Shown here piece by piece: positions 47,341-49,298 of a stretch of DNA of 49,298 nt. Source of the stretch: Caenispirillum salinarum AK4 (GTDB taxonomy: Bacteria; Pseudomonadota; Alphaproteobacteria; Rhodospirillales; Rhodospirillaceae); contig NZ_ANHY01000001.1 in the NCBI RefSeq assembly GCF_000315795.1, positions 1 to 49,298 of the forward strand, given 5' to 3'. Every line of letters begins with the position of its first letter. Position 1 is the first letter of the stretch. The position numbers and the translations under genes are program-made. The notes under the pieces were generated by a model, which did not search any database, was not told the origin of the DNA, and worked only from the letters and a program-made list of their open reading frames with translations.

Positions 47341-48903
47341 TCAGTGCCAGGACTCGGGGATCGGGAAGAAGGCCAGGTCGCGGGACATGCGCGCGATGCC
47401 CAGCGCGAAATCGTTGCTCCAGTCGGTCAGCGGCGCCACGTCCGAAAGCTCCTGCCGGGTTTCCAGCGCGGGAACGATGGCGCGGGTGCGCCGGCCGAAC
47501 AGCGACACCGGATACTCGTCCAGCGCAATGGCTGGCACCTTCCGGCCGTCGAGCGCCGCGACCATGATGCGGTTATGGCGGTCGGCGTCGGCCTCGTAAA
47601 CGGCGACGTCGGCGCCCACGCCCTCGGCCATGGCCGCCATGAGGCGGCGGGTCGGATGGGTATCGCGGGGCGGGACGATGGTGTTGGCGACGACCACGCC
47701 GTCGGGCGCCAGGCAGGCGGCCGCCAGGGCGAAGGTTTCCCGCGTGATCAGGTGGTCGGGCACCGACAGGCCGCTGAAGACGTCGAACAGGATGGCGTCA
47801 TAGCCGCCGCGCCCGCCGTTCCGGCACTGGCGCAGGATGCGGCGGGCGTCGCCGATGGTGACGGGAATGCGGTCGCGGTCGAAGCCGAACCAGCGCGCCG
47901 CGATCTCCGGCGCGTGCGGGTTGATGTCGACGGCCTCCACCTGACGGCCGCTGTCGGCAAGCGTGGTCGCAAGGGTTCCACCGGCCAGGCCGAGCACCAG
48001 GATGCGGCCGTTCACGGGTACCATCTCCATCAACACCTCTTCGGCGACCGCCTGGTAGAACAGCGGCCCGCCGGGGGCGCCGTCGCGGGCGGCGGCGCTT
48101 TGCATCTGGTTTTCCTCCAGGTACAGGCGGATGGTGCCGGGGGTGGTTTCGTGCGCCACGTCCACCACCACGACGGTGGAGTGGGCGGAGCGGATGGTGT
48201 CGACGTGGTGCATGGTCATGGTGCCGCCGAGGGGCCGGCTGTCCGGCGGGTTGAACAGCGTCACCCCCACCAGCGCCACGGCGGCGACCGAGGCCGGCAG
48301 CAGGGCCAGCACCGTCATCCGGTCGCGCACCACCGCCGCAAGCGCCACCACCGACGCGCTCGCCAGCACGGCGGCCAGCACCACCAGCGTCGCCGCCGGC
48401 GCCATGAAGGGCAGCAGCAGGAAGGCGCCGGCCAGGGCCCCGGCGACCGAGCCGACCGTGCTGATGGCGAACACCGCGCCCGCACCCCGGTCGCCGTGCT
48501 CAGACGCCGTCAGGGCCACGGCGAGCGGTCCCATGGCGCTCAGAAGCACCAGCGTCGGGGCCAGCAGCAGCGTCGCGCCGATGAACGCGCCCGTCAGGGC
48601 GTCCCGATAGGCGATGCTCGGCAGGAATATGGGAAACAGGAAGGCCGTCAGGCACAGGATCACCGCCGTCCCAGCCGGGAACCGCACGAACAGCCGGTCG
48701 CGGGCAGCCAGTCGCGACCACCGTCCTCCCAGGTGATAGCCCGCCGCCAGCGCCAGCAGCGTGATCGACAGGATGGCCGTCCACACGTACAGGCTGCCGC
48801 CGACGTAAGGCGTCAGGATGCGCGAGGCGATGAGTTCAAGCGCAATGGTCACCGCGCCCGTGACGAAGAGCAGGGCGCGGATGACGGTGCGGCTGGCGGT
48901 CAT
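47341..48903 (-). CDS. Membrane-bound spermidine-synthase-like protein
   Basis: This 520-residue protein combines about seven to eight N-terminal membrane helices (ALLFVTGAVTIALELIASRI, then AILSITLLALAAGYHLGGRW, and others to about residue 225) with a C-terminal Rossmann methyltransferase-like domain. That domain has ILVLGLAGGTLATTLADSG, VEAVDINPHAPEIAARWFG, a GDARRIL segment and YDAILFDVFSGLSVPDHL. This is the fused-permease polyamine-synthase-like architecture. AVDIN has Asp where spermidine synthases have Glu, and real aminopropyl transfer is uncertain. ATG 48903 with AAGGGAG upstream is preferred to a longer ORF. It lies 122 bases before the ATP-grasp gene on the same strand, which hints at a joint pathway. 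Confidence 0.85.
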   Translation of the reverse strand: MTASRTVIRALLFVTGAVTIALELIASRILTPYVGGSLYVWTAILSITLLALAAGYHLGGRWSRLAARDRLFVRFPAGTAVILCLTAFLFPIFLPSIAYRDALTGAFIGATLLLAPTLVLLSAMGPLAVALTASEHGDRGAGAVFAISTVGSVAGALAGAFLLLPFMAPAATLVVLAAVLASASVVALAAVVRDRMTVLALLPASVAAVALVGVTLFNPPDSRPLGGTMTMHHVDTIRSAHSTVVVVDVAHETTPGTIRLYLEENQMQSAAARDGAPGGPLFYQAVAEEVLMEMVPVNGRILVLGLAGGTLATTLADSGRQVEAVDINPHAPEIAARWFGFDRDRIPVTIGDARRILRQCRNGGRGGYDAILFDVFSGLSVPDHLITRETFALAAACLAPDGVVVANTIVPPRDTHPTRRLMAAMAEGVGADVAVYEADADRHNRIMVAALDGRKVPAIALDEYPVSLFGRRTRAIVPALETRQELSDVAPLTDWSNDFALGIARMSRDLAFFPIPESWH

Positions 48904-48994
48904 GGAACTCCCTTCCGGCGCAGGATCGTGGCGGTGGCGGCAGTCTGGCCGCACAGCATAACCGATCTGCGCCGCAATGGGTTCCTCCGGAAGG

Positions 48995-49298
48995 TCAGTC
49001 GGTCGCGGCCGGACCGGCGATGCGCGGTCCGGGATCGGAGTCATCCTGGCCGGCCGGCTGCGGCTTGACGGCGATGCGCGGCTTCGGCGCCTCGGCCGCT
49101 GGCTGCCCCGCGATGCGCGGCGCCTGCGATGGCTGGCCAGCGATGCGCGGCCCCTGGGACGACGGCTGCCCGGCGATCCGCGGGCCGTCCTGCCCGGCGA
49201 TCCGCGGCGGGGGTGCGGCCTTGGCCGGCGTCGGGGCGGCCACCGGTGCGGCTCCGGCCGAGCACGGCGCGGCCGCGCCGGCAGCGCAGGGGGCCGCT
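48995..49298 (-). CDS. 3' end of a gene encoding PRIAG repeats (partial)
   Basis: The frame is open from the window edge (49298) to the TGA at 48995-48997, giving at least the last 100 residues of a protein. It is Ala/Pro-rich; near the window edge it has two cysteines in APC contexts, and then about six PRIA(G/V) units spaced 6-13 residues apart. Such low-complexity tails are typical of periplasmic or cell-envelope proteins, but no domain is visible in the part shown. An internal GTG at 49243 is not needed as a start because the frame continues upstream. Identity unknown. Confidence 0.6.
   Translation of the reverse strand, partial: AAPCAAGAAAPCSAGAAPVAAPTPAKAAPPPRIAGQDGPRIAGQPSSQGPRIAGQPSQAPRIAGQPAAEAPKPRIAVKPQPAGQDDSDPGPRIAGPAATD
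49013..49207 (-). repeat. Degenerate tandem PRIAGQ coding repeats
   Basis: About six copies of a codon block for PRIA(G/V), visible on the plus strand as repeated gcgatgcgcgg or gcgatccgcgg, with spacers of variable length. Third-base differences between copies show the repeat is not very recent. Confidence 0.7.

Overview
The window is high-GC DNA with dense, short-spaced genes and mostly good Shine-Dalgarno sites. Its content suggests an alphaproteobacterium, probably near the Rhodospirillales: a GapR/DUF2312 protein, a DivK-like single receiver, a DUF2478 protein, a MOFRL-type glycerate kinase beside pyruvate kinase, a SelO protein and large multi-PAS signalling proteins. The taxonomic call is an inference from gene content and composition. 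I saw no rRNA, tRNA, CRISPR array, insertion sequence or prophage gene.

Layout. 1-5.3 kb (mostly minus strand): a poly-G/poly-C inverted repeat, a possible 22-residue basic peptide gene, a PAS-GGDEF-EAL cyclic-di-GMP enzyme, gapR, and a tight pair encoding a YbdK-type carboxylate-amine ligase and an N-formylglutamate amidohydrolase. 5.4-10.6 kb (plus): an EamA exporter and an MFS transporter with overlapping ends, then glycerate 2-kinase and pyruvate kinase, ending in a clear terminator. 10.6-13.3 kb (minus): a small membrane protein, a DivK-like receiver, an ArsN2-like acetyltransferase and an ArsR-ArsC-like fusion whose reductase-like half has lost all the catalytic cysteines. 13.3-19.4 kb (minus): class I fructose-bisphosphate aldolase, SelO, and a 1196-residue hybrid histidine kinase. 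19.4-22 kb (plus): a small hypothetical gene, a 749-base gene-free stretch rich in inverted repeats with a candidate structured RNA, a LuxR-type response regulator and a secreted three-repeat protein.

22.1-41.2 kb (minus) is dominated by one type I secretion locus. Two tandem, sequence-divergent ABC exporters and a HlyD-type adaptor lead into a 4529-residue repetitive adhesin-like protein. The four genes read in one direction with gaps of 16, 13 and 87 bases, so they are probably one operon; no outer-membrane TolC partner is present here. The adhesin is built from roughly 28 Ig/cadherin-like modules. It contains a segmental duplication of a three-module block and one non-repeat island domain near its middle.

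41.4-49.3 kb: DUF2478 protein, an isolated glgC, a Crp/Fnr regulator divergent from a NifX-like small protein, two paralogous c-type cytochromes, an ATP-grasp enzyme, a membrane-bound spermidine-synthase-like protein, and the 3' end of a gene encoding PRIAG repeats that runs off the window.

The candidates most worth a second look are the cysteine-less ArsR-ArsC fusion beside arsN2, the pair of ABC exporters with non-canonical ATPase motifs serving the giant adhesin, the island domain in that adhesin, and the structured-RNA candidate at about 20.5 kb.
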